Part shown: piece after piece, positions 41,640 to 51,509 of the stretch
Numbering within the stretch: position 1 is the first letter of the stretch
Layout: each line of letters opens with the position of its first letter
DNA from: Notospermus geniculatus
Lineage: Eukaryota; Nemertea; Pilidiophora; Heteronemertea; Lineidae
Length of the DNA: 64,000 nt
Assembly: GCA_002633025.1 (NCBI GenBank)
Contig: NMRB01001398.1
Coordinates: forward strand, 124,548-188,547
Reading direction: 5' to 3'
Program-made: the position numbers and the translations under genes
The notes under the pieces: generated by a model
What the model saw: the letters and a program-made list of their open reading frames with translations, nothing else
What the model was told of the DNA's origin: nothing
Database searches by the model: none

Positions 41640-41930
41640 GGAGTGCAATGGTGTAGTGGTTCGGGTCTCCGACTAGCGGTCAGAGGGCCCCGGGTTCGAA
41701 TCCCACTGGGTGTGAGACTTTGGGCAAGTCACTTTGCCTCACTGGCCTCTCTCCACCCAGGTGTATAAATGGGTACCGGTCCGAAATGCTCGATTGTAGC
41801 GCTGAATTGAGCAGCTCATCTGAGTTCTACTGAAAGGTTTCAGGATAGACTGGGGTTAAAGTGTAGTCGGATGAGAACCTCTACCGTTGTTGATATAAAA
41901 CTATAAACTCAAACTTCAACTTGAACTTTT
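41640..41930 (+). mobile_element. SINE-B, full length
   Basis: tRNA-like head with GTGTAGTGGTTCGGGTC (A box region) and GGTTCGAATCC (B box), then a core CTTTGGGCAAGTCACTTTGC similar to the conserved MIR/CORE-type SINE core, then GGTGTATAAATGGGTACC and the 3' part ATAAACTCAAACTTCAAC. About 290 bp. Confidence 0.88.
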
Positions 41931-42220
41931 TAACTTTAATTTTCTCACCTTGCTTTGGCGTCAGAGGTTTATCATGTGGCAAAGGTTTTTGAATCTACAG
42001 CATTTCTCGTTAGCTGCAGTTATGCCGACAATTATAGCCAACACGGACATTACGGGGTGGTCATGGTCAACAGATCATATACCTCAAAGATGAAAAAGCT
42101 ATTTCGTTTGCGGCAATCAAACCAGCTAGTTAGGCCTGCCCACTTGAGCTGAAAAACGTTTGCTGTGGCAAAAATTTGGAACAATTTGCCTGCTACTCTT
42201 ATGTCATCTGATAATTGGTA

Positions 42221-42400
42221 AGTTAAGATATCTCTGATGATATTTCTTTAAGGAGAAGCATTTAACATCTAGGGCCGTATATGCAAAAAGTTAAGATATC
42301 TCTGATGATATTTCTTTAAGGAGAAGCATTTAACATCTAGGGCCGTATATGCAAGAAGTTAAGATATCTGTGATGATATTTCTCTACAGAGAAGCCTTCA
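42221..42400. repeat. 68-bp tandem repeat, 2.6 copies
   Basis: Units start AGTTAAGATATCTCTGATGA at 42221, 42289 and 42357. The first two are almost identical. Confidence 0.92.
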
Positions 42401-42679
42401 AGTTAAAATTTGGGTTTATAGTCTGATATCAACAATGGTAGAGGTGTCATCCGTTTTTACACTTTAACCCCAGTCTATCCTGAAACCTTTCAGTAGAACT
42501 CACATGAGCTGTTCATTCAGCGCTACGATTGAGCATTTCTGACCAGTACCCTTATACACCTGGGTGGAGAGAGGTCAGTGTGGCAAAGAGATTTGCCCAA
42601 AGTCTCACGCCCAGTGGGATTCGAACCTGGGACCTTCTGACCACTAGTCGGAGACCCGATCACCACTACAACACGACCT
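42401..42679 (-). mobile_element. SINE-B, inverted copy
   Basis: Reads AGTTAAAATTTGGGTTTATA through CCCAGTCTATCCTGAAACC to GGGATTCGAACCTGGGACC and ACTAGTCGGAGACCCGATCA. It faces the copy at 41640, with 470 bp between. Confidence 0.88.
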
Positions 42680-42711
42680 ACTAGAAATGGATGCAACATT
42701 TAATAAGCAGC

Positions 42712-43019
42712 AAAAGGGACTATTATTATTCAAAATACACAAATGGCCCTGCGATGAAAAAATTGTTGATAAAAATGGTTAAAGCAAAGGTTAAAGAAGT
42801 TTTCACTGACACCCAATTTTCGTGTTAATTTTCTACAAACAAAATATGCAAATTACCATGCAAGGGCCAATTGTTATTCAAAATACACAAATGGCCCTGC
42901 GATTAAAAAATCACCTACAACTGATAGAAATGGAAAAAGTAAAAGTTAACGGAAGTTTTCCTTGACACTCAATTTTCTTGTTAATTTCCTAGAAACAAAA
43001 TATGCAAATTACCATGCAA
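42712..43019. repeat. Diverged 154-bp tandem duplication
   Basis: CAAAATACACAAATGGCCCT and AAATATGCAAATTACCATGC occur once in each half (42712-42865, 42866-43019). Confidence 0.88.
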
Positions 43020-43034
43020 GTGTCGCACTTTTGA

Positions 43035-43361
43035 ATCCACTTTTTCCCCAGAATAAAAACCTATCCTTATTTTTCAAAACTGCACTCAAACCCTCATCAT
43101 AAAAACATACACAACTGCATTGAAATCCAGAGTGATTCCAAAAGTACGTGGAAAGTATCCATCACGATGTCATTTACTAGTCCAAGCTCTTTAGAACCTT
43201 CTGAAAATTACCAATATCTGACTCGAGCAGATCCGATATCATTAATGAAGCCCACGACTCACCGGTGCGATGTTGGAAACTACGATCTATGCCTGACGAT
43301 GTTTGCCGATAGACTGATCCTGAGTTGCCGTGCTCAGCAGAGAACGGTGCAGGAGTTGTAG
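43035..43361 (+). CDS. Unrecognised open frame (109 codons, stop to stop)
   Basis: Open from the TGA at about 43032 to TAG at 43359, with an internal ATG at 43167. The second half reads SLEPSENYQYLTRADPISLM and NYDLCLTMFADRLILSCRAQ, which looks protein-like. No strong donor or acceptor pair defines an exon. Possibly a terminal exon or chance. Confidence 0.18.
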   Translation: MHFFPRIKTYPYFSKLHSNPHHKNIHNCIEIQSDSKSTWKVSITMSFTSPSSLEPSENYQYLTRADPISLMKPTTHRCDVGNYDLCLTMFADRLILSCRAQQRTVQEL

Positions 43362-43594
43362 ACGTTTGTGTCTGCGACGTGAGAGGGCTAGGAGAGGTTT
43401 GGCTTTAGGTATTGTGCAAGTTCAACAAAAGGGTTTGATAACAGGGTTTTTAACTGATGAATTTCAGTGTCTACACACAGCCAACAATGGCACGTTCAAA
43501 CTTTTCCACTCTCGCTGGAGACAAAATTTGTCCAAAATAGGTTGTACTCTGAATGTTGACAAAATATTTTGTACATGTACATTGTATTTGATTC

Positions 43595-44142
43595 CATTTT
43601 TCCATCAGGGCCGAAGCCATAGCATCATTGGCCCAGGAAGTACGGAAGAGGCCATCTCAAGCTACTCATGTTCCCCACTTGGATGGGGTCTTTTATTTGC
43701 CCTTGCAAAGGCACAAGGTACAAGGCACCACGGCTTACTGTCCCATGTGATGGACTGAAGAAAGTGTTACTGGCCCTGGTATGGAAGAGGCCACCTCGAG
43801 CTACTCATGTTCCTCACTCAGATTGGGGTCCCTTTCTTGTCCTTGTAAAGGCATAAGATACAGGGCACCACGGCTTGTGTCCAGTGCCATTTTTCCACCG
43901 TGACAGAGCCAAAGCATTACTTAATTGGCCCTTGTATGTATGGAAGAGGCCACCTCAAGCTACTCATGTTCCTCACTTGGGTGGGGTCTTTTAGTTGCCC
44001 TAGAAAGGTACAAAGGCACAAGGCACCACAGCTTACTGTCCCATGTGATGGACTGAAGAGCCAGGGATGATTAATCTTCACGGCTGAGGCTGGATTCTAA
44101 CCCAAATGCCAGAATCTGCCGCATGCTGTTCAGACGTGATGG
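43595..44142 (-). mobile_element. Tandem array of three SINE-A copies
   Basis: Tails at 43595 (TTTTTCCATCAGGGCCGAAG) and 43890 (TTTTTCCACCGTGACAGAGC). Bodies with TTGGATGGGGTCTTTT, TCAGATTGGGGTCCCTTTCT and TTGGGTGGGGTCTTTTAG. The last ends in a degenerate head. Divergence between copies argues for separate insertions or old duplication. Confidence 0.88.
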
Positions 44143-44755
44143 TTTGATAAAATGGTAGAAAAATTCTGCCAGTGTACACATTTTCCATCAAATTTTCTCC
44201 CCAAATTGAGATAATAGATTGCCTTTTCACAAATGTTGACCGACGATTTTTGCACAGCGGAAGTGACATTAACTATCTCCTAAGGGAAATTAAATGCCCC
44301 TCTGCATAAATAATGGGCTGCAAATCCAGAGGCTCAGCTAATGTGGTCTGCAGACATATCCAAATCGATCAATTAACACTGTGGATAGCACAGAGCCTGC
44401 TATTTTTTTTAAATGGAAAGAGCTGTGATTTGCGGGCGACATTTGCAATGTGCATTCACAGGTGCAACCTCGTTGCAGCATTTGCAGTGGTCGAGAGATC
44501 AGATCATGACGTTTTTAGTGCTCTTCATCCGTTCATGTGGTGGCAGAGAGAGCGAGCATTATGGAACTCTGATTAGTTGTTACGGAGCCACGGTCGTGCA
44601 GTGGTTCGAAGTCCTCGCCAACCAGTTGATTTTCGGCAACTTGTGGCAACTCGCGGTCACCACAGAATTCTGTGGTAAGTGGTCGTTGCCGGCCACAGCA
44701 CACTTGGCCATTTTCGTGGCGACCACCAAAATTGCCAGCAATGAAAGTGGTGATG
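44143..44755. other. No confident gene
   Basis: A 117-codon + frame at 44413-44766 contains TLISCYGATVVQWFEVLANQ. GGTCACCACAGAATTCTGTGGT is a local palindrome in it. Not recognised. Confidence 0.3.
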
Positions 44756-44823
44756 CTGTCACATAAGTATTCATTGGAAAGAACTCAGTGAGACCTTTCT
44801 AATGAATGCCAACCTGAAAGGGT
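44756..44823. mobile_element. hp75 hairpin, copy 2
   Basis: GTCACATAAGTATTCATTGG pairs with CTTTCTAATGAATGCC. A GAAAGGGTTAAA-like end lies 65 bp downstream. Confidence 0.75.
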
Positions 44824-45265
44824 TTGGTTTCTTGTTTTGAAGACATTTTTATTTTTCAATAAAATATCATGTACCTTCATGAGGAAAGGGTTAAATAACC
44901 AGCTGTATATTATTGACAACTTTCAATAGGGCAGCTGGGTAATCCATCTACAGATTCAAGCAGACAAGCAAAGTGTAAACACGGTTTATTTGCATTTTGA
45001 ACAACTTTTTTCTTTATGGCAAGTTGTAATGAACCGTGAGCAAAAAGAGCAATATTTTTCCTTTTTATGAAATCACGGCCTGCTGGTTGCAAAATGTGAA
45101 TTTAGCACAGTGTGTTTGTCAAGAAATTTCAAAGTGAACTGAATGCCTGTCTTAAAAACACAAAGTTGTGTACCCAGGTGGCGCTGTGGTTTAGCATCTG
45201 ATTCGTAAGCAAGAGTCCTCTTGTGAAATATGTGGTCATTTCAGCAAAAGTGTAAATGTCGTTTA
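44824..45265. other. No gene seen
   Basis: GAGGAAAGGGTTAAATAACC at 44880 is probably the right end of the composite element that carries the hairpin. The rest is unrecognised. Confidence 0.4.
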
Positions 45266-45592
45266 ATCCTACAGAACACATCTTCGATACTCAAAGGCCG
45301 ATCTGCTCACCACTACGTTACATCCCACATCACCCTTCGAGAAAGTGACCGGTCCACGGCGTATCTGCCGCCTCGCGAAGAAGAGGCCAATCAGAATCGG
45401 CGTTGTAAAATTTGAATCGTGGTACAAATAGTGGTAGCTGAAGACCCAATATAAAGCGCAATATGATTGGTCGGCCGGTAAAGTTGGCATCATGCCAAGA
45501 TACGCCACGGACTGGTCTATTTCTCGAAGGGTGATGTGCGATTTAACGCAGTGGAGAGCAGATCGGCCTTCGATTATCGAAGATGACAGAAC
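45266..45592. mobile_element. Fold-back M with 85-bp arms (327 bp)
   Basis: AAAGGCCGATCTGCTCACCA against GAGAGCAGATCGGCCTTCGA, and ACATCACCCTTCGAGAAAGT against CTCGAAGGGTGATGT. The arms end near CATCTTCGATA and TATCGAAGATG. Confidence 0.88.
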
Positions 45593-45739
45593 AGGGTACC
45601 CAGTATCTAGGGTAACGGTTGCCTGTAAGGGTCAGGGGGCGTCAGGGGTAGGAGGGGCTGTGGGATAGGGGCCAGGGGTTAGGATTCAGAGTGGATGACA
45701 TTCACACCTTCAGCGTCATTTCACCACTCTGTGCTCTGA

Positions 45740-46765
45740 CCTGCTCTAGAAGTCAGGTGATGTACGTGGTGAATGAGCTGCTGCTTGGAGTTCCCTAGAA
45801 ACGTTCTGGGCAGACTTGGACGATGTTTATGATCCGATCGCAGGTAATCATCATTGGTCATCAGTTTACTCATTTGTTATCACTCCTGTCCACTACAGTT
45901 GTCAACCTGCCGCAGAGATGTACATTTCAAATGTTGTGTTGGCCATTAACCCATTCCTTGTTTGCGACTTGCGCCTACTTTTGCTAGATCGGGTCACATT
46001 TGTGAAGCCCTTTGAGGCTGTAAAGTGTTACAAATGGTCTGCAAGGATCAAGTTAGCGCCAAATAAGCTGCTCCTGTTCCCAGGAAGGACTGCCTGAAGA
46101 GACTGGGGTAATGAAGTGATACAGAACTGGCCAGAAAGGATCAAGTGATGGTCTGATTGGGCTGCTGCTGGAGTTCCCTAAGGAGGTTTTAGGAGAGACA
46201 GGGGGTCATAACGTAAAGCATTTGAGTCCGAACAGTGTTACGACTGGTCTCAAAGGATCAAAAGTCAGTGCAGAATGAGCTACATGTACTTCTTGAGTTC
46301 CACAGAAGGTTTTCTAAGTGACCCACGACAAGGATGTGAAGTGCTTGAGACTGGACAGAGTTACGAATGTTCTGAAATGATCAGGTGATATGCTGAATGA
46401 GCAGCACCTTCTGTTCCCCAGGAAGGTTTCTGGAGAGACTGGGCTAGTAATGTGAAGCGCTTTGCGACTGTAGTGTTACAACTGGTCTGAAAGGATCAAG
46501 TGATATGCTGAATGAGCTGCTCCTTGAGTTCACCAGAAAGGTTTCTGGAGAGACTGGGGTAATAATGTGAAGCGCTTTGCGACTGTACAGTATTACAACT
46601 GGTCTGAAAGGATCAAGTGATGTGCTGAATGAGCTGTTCCTTGAGTTCCCCAGAAAGGTTTCTGGAGATGATTCAAGACTGTTCCAGCTCCAGTTCAGCA
46701 TCTGTAAAGGTAAAGGGAGGCACTGACTGAGCTGCCCCTTGGATTCCCCAGCAAGATCTCGGCCT
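45740..46765. repeat. Minisatellite, unit about 115-120 bp
   Basis: About eight to nine degenerate units containing CTGAAAGGATCAAGTGATAT, TGAATGAGCTGCTCCTTGAG, GAAAGGTTTCTGGAGAGACT and GTGAAGCGCTTTGCGACTGT. The last two or three units (46440-46680) are the most alike. Apparent ORFs here are by-products. Confidence 0.88.
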
Positions 46766-46772
46766 AGATTTG

Positions 46773-46983
46773 GTTACATCTGCCCCCTGAGTCCAGCAGA
46801 CGGTATCTTCTGCCAAAATTTTCTCATGTCCTATGGAACTGATTGAAAAATATTTGAAGAAAGGTTGTTCGTCTCAGCTATCCAAAGAACATTTCTTCAA
46901 ATGCTTTCCAATTTAATTCCGAATATTTTAGAAAACTTCGGCGGAAGGTACCCTCTGCCAAAACCTGGGGGCAGATGAGTTCA
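46773..46983. mobile_element. Fold-back U, copy 3
   Basis: Inner arms ACGGTATCTTCTGCC and GGCGGAAGGTACCCTCTGCC, ends TTACATCTGCCCCC and GGGGGCAGATGAGTTC. Confidence 0.87.
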
Positions 46984-47037
46984 GATAAAGTGCTTCGAGG
47001 CTGCATTGCAATGGTATGTACAAGTGTCGCATTATTA

Positions 47038-47170
47038 AAGCTGCGTTTAGCTGACACGCGGAATGCGGTATAGGGACGCGGAAACCCTGGCGGAAAGAAT
47101 GCATTGCATTTTCCGCTTCCGCGTTCCGCAATCCGCATTTCGCATTCCGCGTGTCAGCTAAACGTAGCTT
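47038..47170. mobile_element. MITE K, copy 3
   Basis: AAGCTGCGTTTAGCTGACAC and GTGTCAGCTAAACGTAGCTT. It contains ACGCGGAAACCCTGGCGGAA, an overlap with the CAGGG-type motif. Confidence 0.9.
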
Positions 47171-47754
47171 ATCTGGAATCAAGACAAGCAGACTATACAT
47201 TGCAGAAAACAAGCAAGGTTGTAACTACAACTGTTGAAGTAAAGTTACATAAATGAATGATCGTTGTACATTCCATAGTCAAAGAGACCAGAATGGACTC
47301 AGGCATTTTCATGTGTTGTCATGGTTATATGTTGTGCACTTATTTTCCACATACTTTAAGGAAATGTACACCAACAGCCTCCAGTCTTTACAAACAATGC
47401 AAATACTTGACTGATAGTTGTGAATGAAATGCCAGAAACTGCCGAAGGATTGAGGAAATTCTGGAAAAATTTGTCTCTTTCCATTGTCAACTTTGTTTAC
47501 ATAACCGCAAAGTGCCTCAGAGTGTGTATTTCTAGACTGGATATATTAGGAAAATTGTAAACAGCCTGTTGTTTGTCATTGAGTCTCCGAAGTGTTGTGG
47601 CCAGAGGCTTGAAAATCGTTACTGAAGCTGAAGGGGTTATTGTCATCCTGGGTATGAATAGAGTGTACCCAGGTTCGATGTCGTCAAGTGGAATTGTACC
47701 CTGGGTCCACGTTCTTGTTACAAACTGTACCCAGGATCTGATTAATCCCATATG
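47171..47754. other. No gene seen
   Basis: Sense and antisense frames around 47497-47775 overlap. Neither was recognised. GTACCCAG appears three times (47665-47735). Confidence 0.4.
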
Positions 47755-48150
47755 ACCAGGCTGAAGCCAAAGCATTATTGGCCCTGGTACGTATATGGAA
47801 GAGGCATCTCAAGCTACTCATGTGACTCACTTGGATGGGGTTTTGGAACGAGTATAGAATCCCCGATCAGTGCCCCAAAAAAGGTCATCGATTGACGGAA
47901 TAAGCCGCAGTGTACAATAGGATTTCCATTGTGTGCCATGGAGTAACATCACTTCCGATCAGGGATTCTAAACTTTAGCCGGGGTCTTTTACTTGCCCTT
48001 GCAAAGGCAGTAAGGTACAAGGCAACATGGCCCGTGCGACGGACTGAAGAGCCAGTGAGGATTAATCCCATGGCCCAGGCTTGATTCGAACCCAGGATCT
48101 GTCCCGCTTGCTAAGCGGACATGATAACCACTAGGCTATCAGAGCTCACC
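47755..48150 (-). mobile_element. SINE-A interrupted by a 139-bp insertion
   Basis: The body is split between TTGGATGGGGT and GGGGTCTTTTACTTGCC. The head TTGATTCGAACCCAGGATC ends with ACCACTAGGCTATCAGAGCT. Confidence 0.9.
47842..47980. mobile_element. 139-bp element in SINE-A, 5-bp duplication
   Basis: GGGGT flanks both sides (47837-47841, 47981-47985). Subterminal inverted repeats TAGAATCCCCGATCAG and CGATCAGGGATTCTA. Superfamily unknown. Confidence 0.8.
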
Positions 48151-48605
48151 AAGACACCTTCACCAATAAAGTTCATGTAGATACAGACTAGCACAACACA
48201 TACGATAGTTTTGACGTCACGTAGCATTTGACTTGTGGATTTCAACAGGATGCCGTTAGAGTTTGACTCGAGTCTGTTATCGGCAGTTTTCACATACAAC
48301 GCTATCTCTTCCGACTTCGAGATGATTTTCAATAACGTTGACGGAAATGATGTGAACATGTGCTGGTGAGTTTCAGTGGTCCTTGGCGTCAGTGGCAAGT
48401 GCTGTTGATAGCTGAGAGACGGAAGATTTTTTATCGTTTCGTTTCAAGTTATACTGGGGTAAGTCGATTACACATCACGTACAGCTGACGGAAATGCACA
48501 AGATAGGACGTAATAAGGAGCAAAATCCTTCTCGATTTTTCTTCCAAGGACTCCTAGTTCAAGGCCAAAATTGGTGTAACAGTTCTAGTTGTTTCCTGTT
48601 TTCAG
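48151..48605. other. No confident gene
   Basis: A minus frame (48111-48398) has polar text followed by a hydrophobic KTIVCVVLVCIYMNFIGEG and an acceptor-like CAGCTATCAACAG upstream. It runs into SINE head sequence. Unproven. Confidence 0.25.
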
Positions 48606-48687
48606 TGTTCCCCTACAATAAGATTTGTGGGAATTGTCTCAACTTCTGACAAAAGGGATTTCATAAATGTAACCCTGTCCAGCAAAA
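48606..48687 (+). CDS. Isolated exon-like segment
   Basis: A superb acceptor (CTAGTTGTTTCCTGTTTTCAG, given as CTAGTTGTTT and CCTGTTTTCAG) and a donor CAAAA|GTAGGT bound 82 bases open in one frame (TIRFVGIVSTSDKRDFINVT). It ends in phase 1 and cannot join the segment at 50150 directly. Gene identity unknown. Confidence 0.25.
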
Positions 48688-48735
48688 GTAGGTGCTTATC
48701 GCAACAAAGGAAAGGGTTAACAGCTTTACAACACA

Positions 48736-48904
48736 ATAGAGGCTATGCACGTGACGTCATCAGCGAGGTGACGCCATGTTGGATGGAACGTTGTGACATG
48801 CTGACGCAGTGCATCTGACCACGTGCTCCGTCCATTTTCCATCCAACATGTGGCGTCATACCCATTGATGACGTCATTTGATGACGTCAGTGCATAGCCT
48901 CTAT
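48736..48904. mobile_element. Fold-back J (169 bp)
   Basis: ATAGAGGCTATGCACGTGAC mirrors GTCAGTGCATAGCCTCTAT. Inner arms ATGTTGGATGGA/TCCATCCAACAT with TGACGTCAT sites in both arms. Confidence 0.9.
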
Positions 48905-49103
48905 AGCTGAAAAGTATGTTTCTGCAAGTTGACAATAGTACTGAACAGTAGCGATAATAGTTGAGTAAACTGATGACCAATGATGATCACCTGTGACAAG
49001 CACTGGGGTACCTGCTTTTCTGGCGCAGGTCACAAATTATACCAGGGCACTGCTCCAAAGGAACACTCACAGATGTTACACCAGTCCTGGTGTCGGAAAT
49101 TCT

Positions 49104-49343
49104 TTAAGATCTTCTGAAAATCCAACTAATCTTTCTGATGAACCACAAGGCATTTATCTTGTCTAGTGCCTTCTGATCCATAAGTGCGATTACCGTTCCA
49201 TTTCCTAAACCCAATATTGGTGATCCCTCTTTAACGAAAACATCAGAGAGAAATCGGTTAATCTGGATTGAACGTGACCTATGGATCGTCCAACCCCACA
49301 TGCTGGTTTGACACGAAAATTTATTTGACGGTGGGGAAGACAT
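49104..49343 (-). CDS. Unrecognised minus-strand ORF
   Basis: 79-codon frame with protein-like text (RFLSDVFVKEGSPILGLGNG, ALMDQKALDKINALWFIRK). An acceptor-like TTTTCGTGTCAAACCAG or TTCAATCCAG precedes the better half. It ends in TAA. Could be a terminal exon of an unknown gene. Confidence 0.2.
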   Translation of the reverse strand: MSSPPSNKFSCQTSMWGWTIHRSRSIQINRFLSDVFVKEGSPILGLGNGTVIALMDQKALDKINALWFIRKISWIFRRS

Positions 49344-49727
49344 CTGGCTCCCAATAGTACAAGCCTAAGGCTAGCTTTCCATTCATACGATTGACCGACG
49401 TATGCAACGGTGTACGCAAGGACAGATGGACACACAGACAGAAGTACACAAAGAGCAACTGATGACGAAAAGGCAAAGTCACGCATAAGGCTGTGCCATC
49501 AGACACTTTGTGGCTGATCCATTCAAAATATCGCTGTGCCATGCACATACAACTGAGCGTTATTCTTTTGTATTGCATCAGATTTTTTCGTCGGGGCAAG
49601 TCATAGCATTATTGGCCCTGGTGAGTACGGATTAGAGGCCATCTCAAGCTACTCATGTTCCTCACTTGGATGGGATCTTTTACTTGCCCTTGCAAAGGTA
49701 CATGATACCACAGCTTAGGCTACAATC

Positions 49728-49860
49728 CATTCATGTGATTTTCGAGTGGCGCGATGCCTCATCTTTTGTCCATGACCAACGCCGCGGACACATACATCGG
49801 ACACAACGCGGACACATACATGCATCGACACATGAAAATCGCGTGAATGGAAATCCAGCC
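49728..49860. mobile_element. MITE H, diverged copy
   Basis: ATCCATTCATGTGATTTTC and GAAAATCGCGTGAATGG ends, preceded by TTA. The interior differs (GGACACATACAT repeated). Confidence 0.85.
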
Positions 49861-49866
49861 TTCTTA

Positions 49867-49995
49867 GGCGGTCGGTCCATTCACGCGATTTTCTTGCCGC
49901 AGACGCTCAAAAGCATTGTTTGTTTCCGCCGCGTTGGTCGTGGACAAAGGATGCGACTCGCGCGGCACGAAAATCGCGTGAATGGATTCTTAGCC
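49867..49995. mobile_element. MITE H, copy in tandem
   Basis: TCCATTCACGCGATTTTCTT and AATCGCGTGAATGGATTC ends, TTA on both sides. 129 bp, same interior as 12061-12189. Confidence 0.9.
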
Positions 49996-50149
49996 TTACT
50001 GTCCCATGCGACAGACAGAAGAGCCAGGGATGATTAATCCCATGTTGACTGGGATTCGAACTTGGGACCATCGCTTACTAAGCGGACGTGATAACCACTA
50101 CGCCATCAAAGCTCCTCACTATTCCTTTGTGTGTGCCTAACTTCTGCAG

Positions 50150-50279
50150 TCTCTCCAATGCCCTAAAGGTGTTTGTACAAGATGCGTCCATAAATGAAGC
50201 CAAATTGATGCCACGCACGATCGGATCAGAATTCTTGGCCGGATCAATGGTGAAGCTACAAATACAAGGCATTAGATAA
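50150..50279 (+). CDS. Isolated terminal-exon-like segment
   Basis: A strong 3' splice site with branch-like CCTAAC and tract GTGTGTGCCTAACTTCTGCAG (as GTGTGTGCC, TAACTTCTGCAG) opens one base plus 42 codons to TAA. The peptide contains SNALKVFVQDASINEAKLMP and TIGSEFLAGSMVKLQIQ, with protein-like composition. The antisense strand is also open (DPAKNSDPIVRGINLASFMD) behind a weaker acceptor. No family was recognised. A SINE head lies just upstream. Confidence 0.27.
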
Positions 50280-50392
50280 GAGATGATTACGGGTCGATAA
50301 CATCGGAATATGATTGAATACGCGAGACGAAAGAAGCTGGTGACCTCATGAATGCAGCAGCATTAGGTATTCCTCATCAGATGAAAGACTAT

Positions 50393-50498
50393 GGCCCGTA
50401 TTTTAGAATGCTCCTCAAGATAAAGGCGTTCCTCAAGGCTATTGTTCTCAACAGTAGAACAATAGCCTTGAGGAACTCCTTTATCTTGAGGAGCATTC
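50393..50498. mobile_element. GGGCC-type fold-back, copy 2
   Basis: GAATGCTCCTCAAGATAAAG mirrors CTTTATCTTGAGGAGCATTC, and AGGCTATTGTTCT mirrors AGAACAATAGCCT. It starts with GGCCCGTATTTTA. Confidence 0.9.
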
Positions 50499-50585
50499 AG
50501 TGTAGTTCACAAAGTTTGTACAATGCCACTGACAACACTTCGTTCTGTTGACATTGCCACAATAACCTTGTAAGTACATGTACCT

Positions 50586-50830
50586 CAGAATGTACCTCAA
50601 AGTTAACCACAATACAAGACCAGGATGTACCCCAAAGTTAACCACAATACAAGATCAGAATGTACCCGAAAGTTAACCACAATACAAGACCAGAATGTAC
50701 CTCAAAGTTAACCACAATACAAGACCAGAATGTACCTCAAAGTTAACCACAATACAAGACCAGAATGTACCTCAAAGTTAACCACAATACAAGACCAGAA
50801 TGTACCTCAAAGTTAACCACAATACAAGAC
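50586..50830. repeat. 35-bp tandem array, 7 copies
   Basis: Units CAGAATGTACCTCAAAGTTA plus ACCACAATACAAGAC. The last four are identical as read, the first three carry 0-3 changes. Confidence 0.96.
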
Positions 50831-51392
50831 CACAAAAAAACTCATAACAGCCACTACGGTACAACTCCTAGATTATCCCCGATACAATCAGCACCGATCG
50901 TAGCTAAATCATCCCATAGACAATGTTTATGAACATTAATCACATGGATTACGATGGTGAAAGAAGCACGCATAACCAAGATGCCACATATTGCAACAAG
51001 CCGAGCCAATCAATCAAAAACAAGAATTATAGACAATTATTCGTCATTTTCAATTTTTGGATATCGCTTATCTGGCTGCTGCAGATGATCAGGGTATGTT
51101 TTAGATGAGTTTATTTCCAAACGAATTCGGTGACACTGATGCTACAATGTTTGCCCTGACAAAAATAACAATACTGACAATGCCACAGCCTTTTTAGAAC
51201 CGGCAACTTCTTTTTCAAAAATGCTTTTCAAACTACTCAAACTACTTTTTTAAATATTGTATTGTGAAGTAAGAGTACCGCAGGTCCATTTGGGATTAAA
51301 TCTCGTGAACTATTTTTAATCTCCCCCACATCTCAGTGTTTACATTAAAAAAATACAGCAAATGATAGACGATCTCTACATTTGTTGCTGTC
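50831..51392. other. No gene seen
   Basis: AT-rich. A 61-codon frame was not recognised. Confidence 0.4.
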
Positions 51393-51509
51393 TGGGCGAA
51401 TGGTCTGTTTCATAAAGTGACTTTAAGCTAATGGCACCATTAACTTCAGTACATTTTCCATTTGGTTAAAGGTACCATTATTTTCAAGTCATTTTCTGAA
51501 ACAGGCCCA
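51393..51509. mobile_element. GGGCC-type fold-back, copy 4
   Basis: TGGGCGAATGGTCTGTTTCA and TCTGAAACAGGCCCA ends. Inner AAAGTGACTT/AAGTCATTTT and AATGGTACC-type repeats pair partly. Confidence 0.75.

Larger units (their letters stand above)
49578..50116 (-). mobile_element. SINE-A interrupted by two MITE H copies
   Basis: Tail TTTTTTCGTCGGGGCAAG, body TTGGATGGGATCTTTTACTT, interruption from 49728 to 49995, then GAGCCAGGGATGATTAATCC and the head ACGTGATAACCACTACGCCA. Confidence 0.9.

Noticed and set aside
50586-50830. CRISPR-like array
   Set aside because: Units are directly adjacent with no variable spacers. It is a simple tandem repeat in a eukaryotic context.
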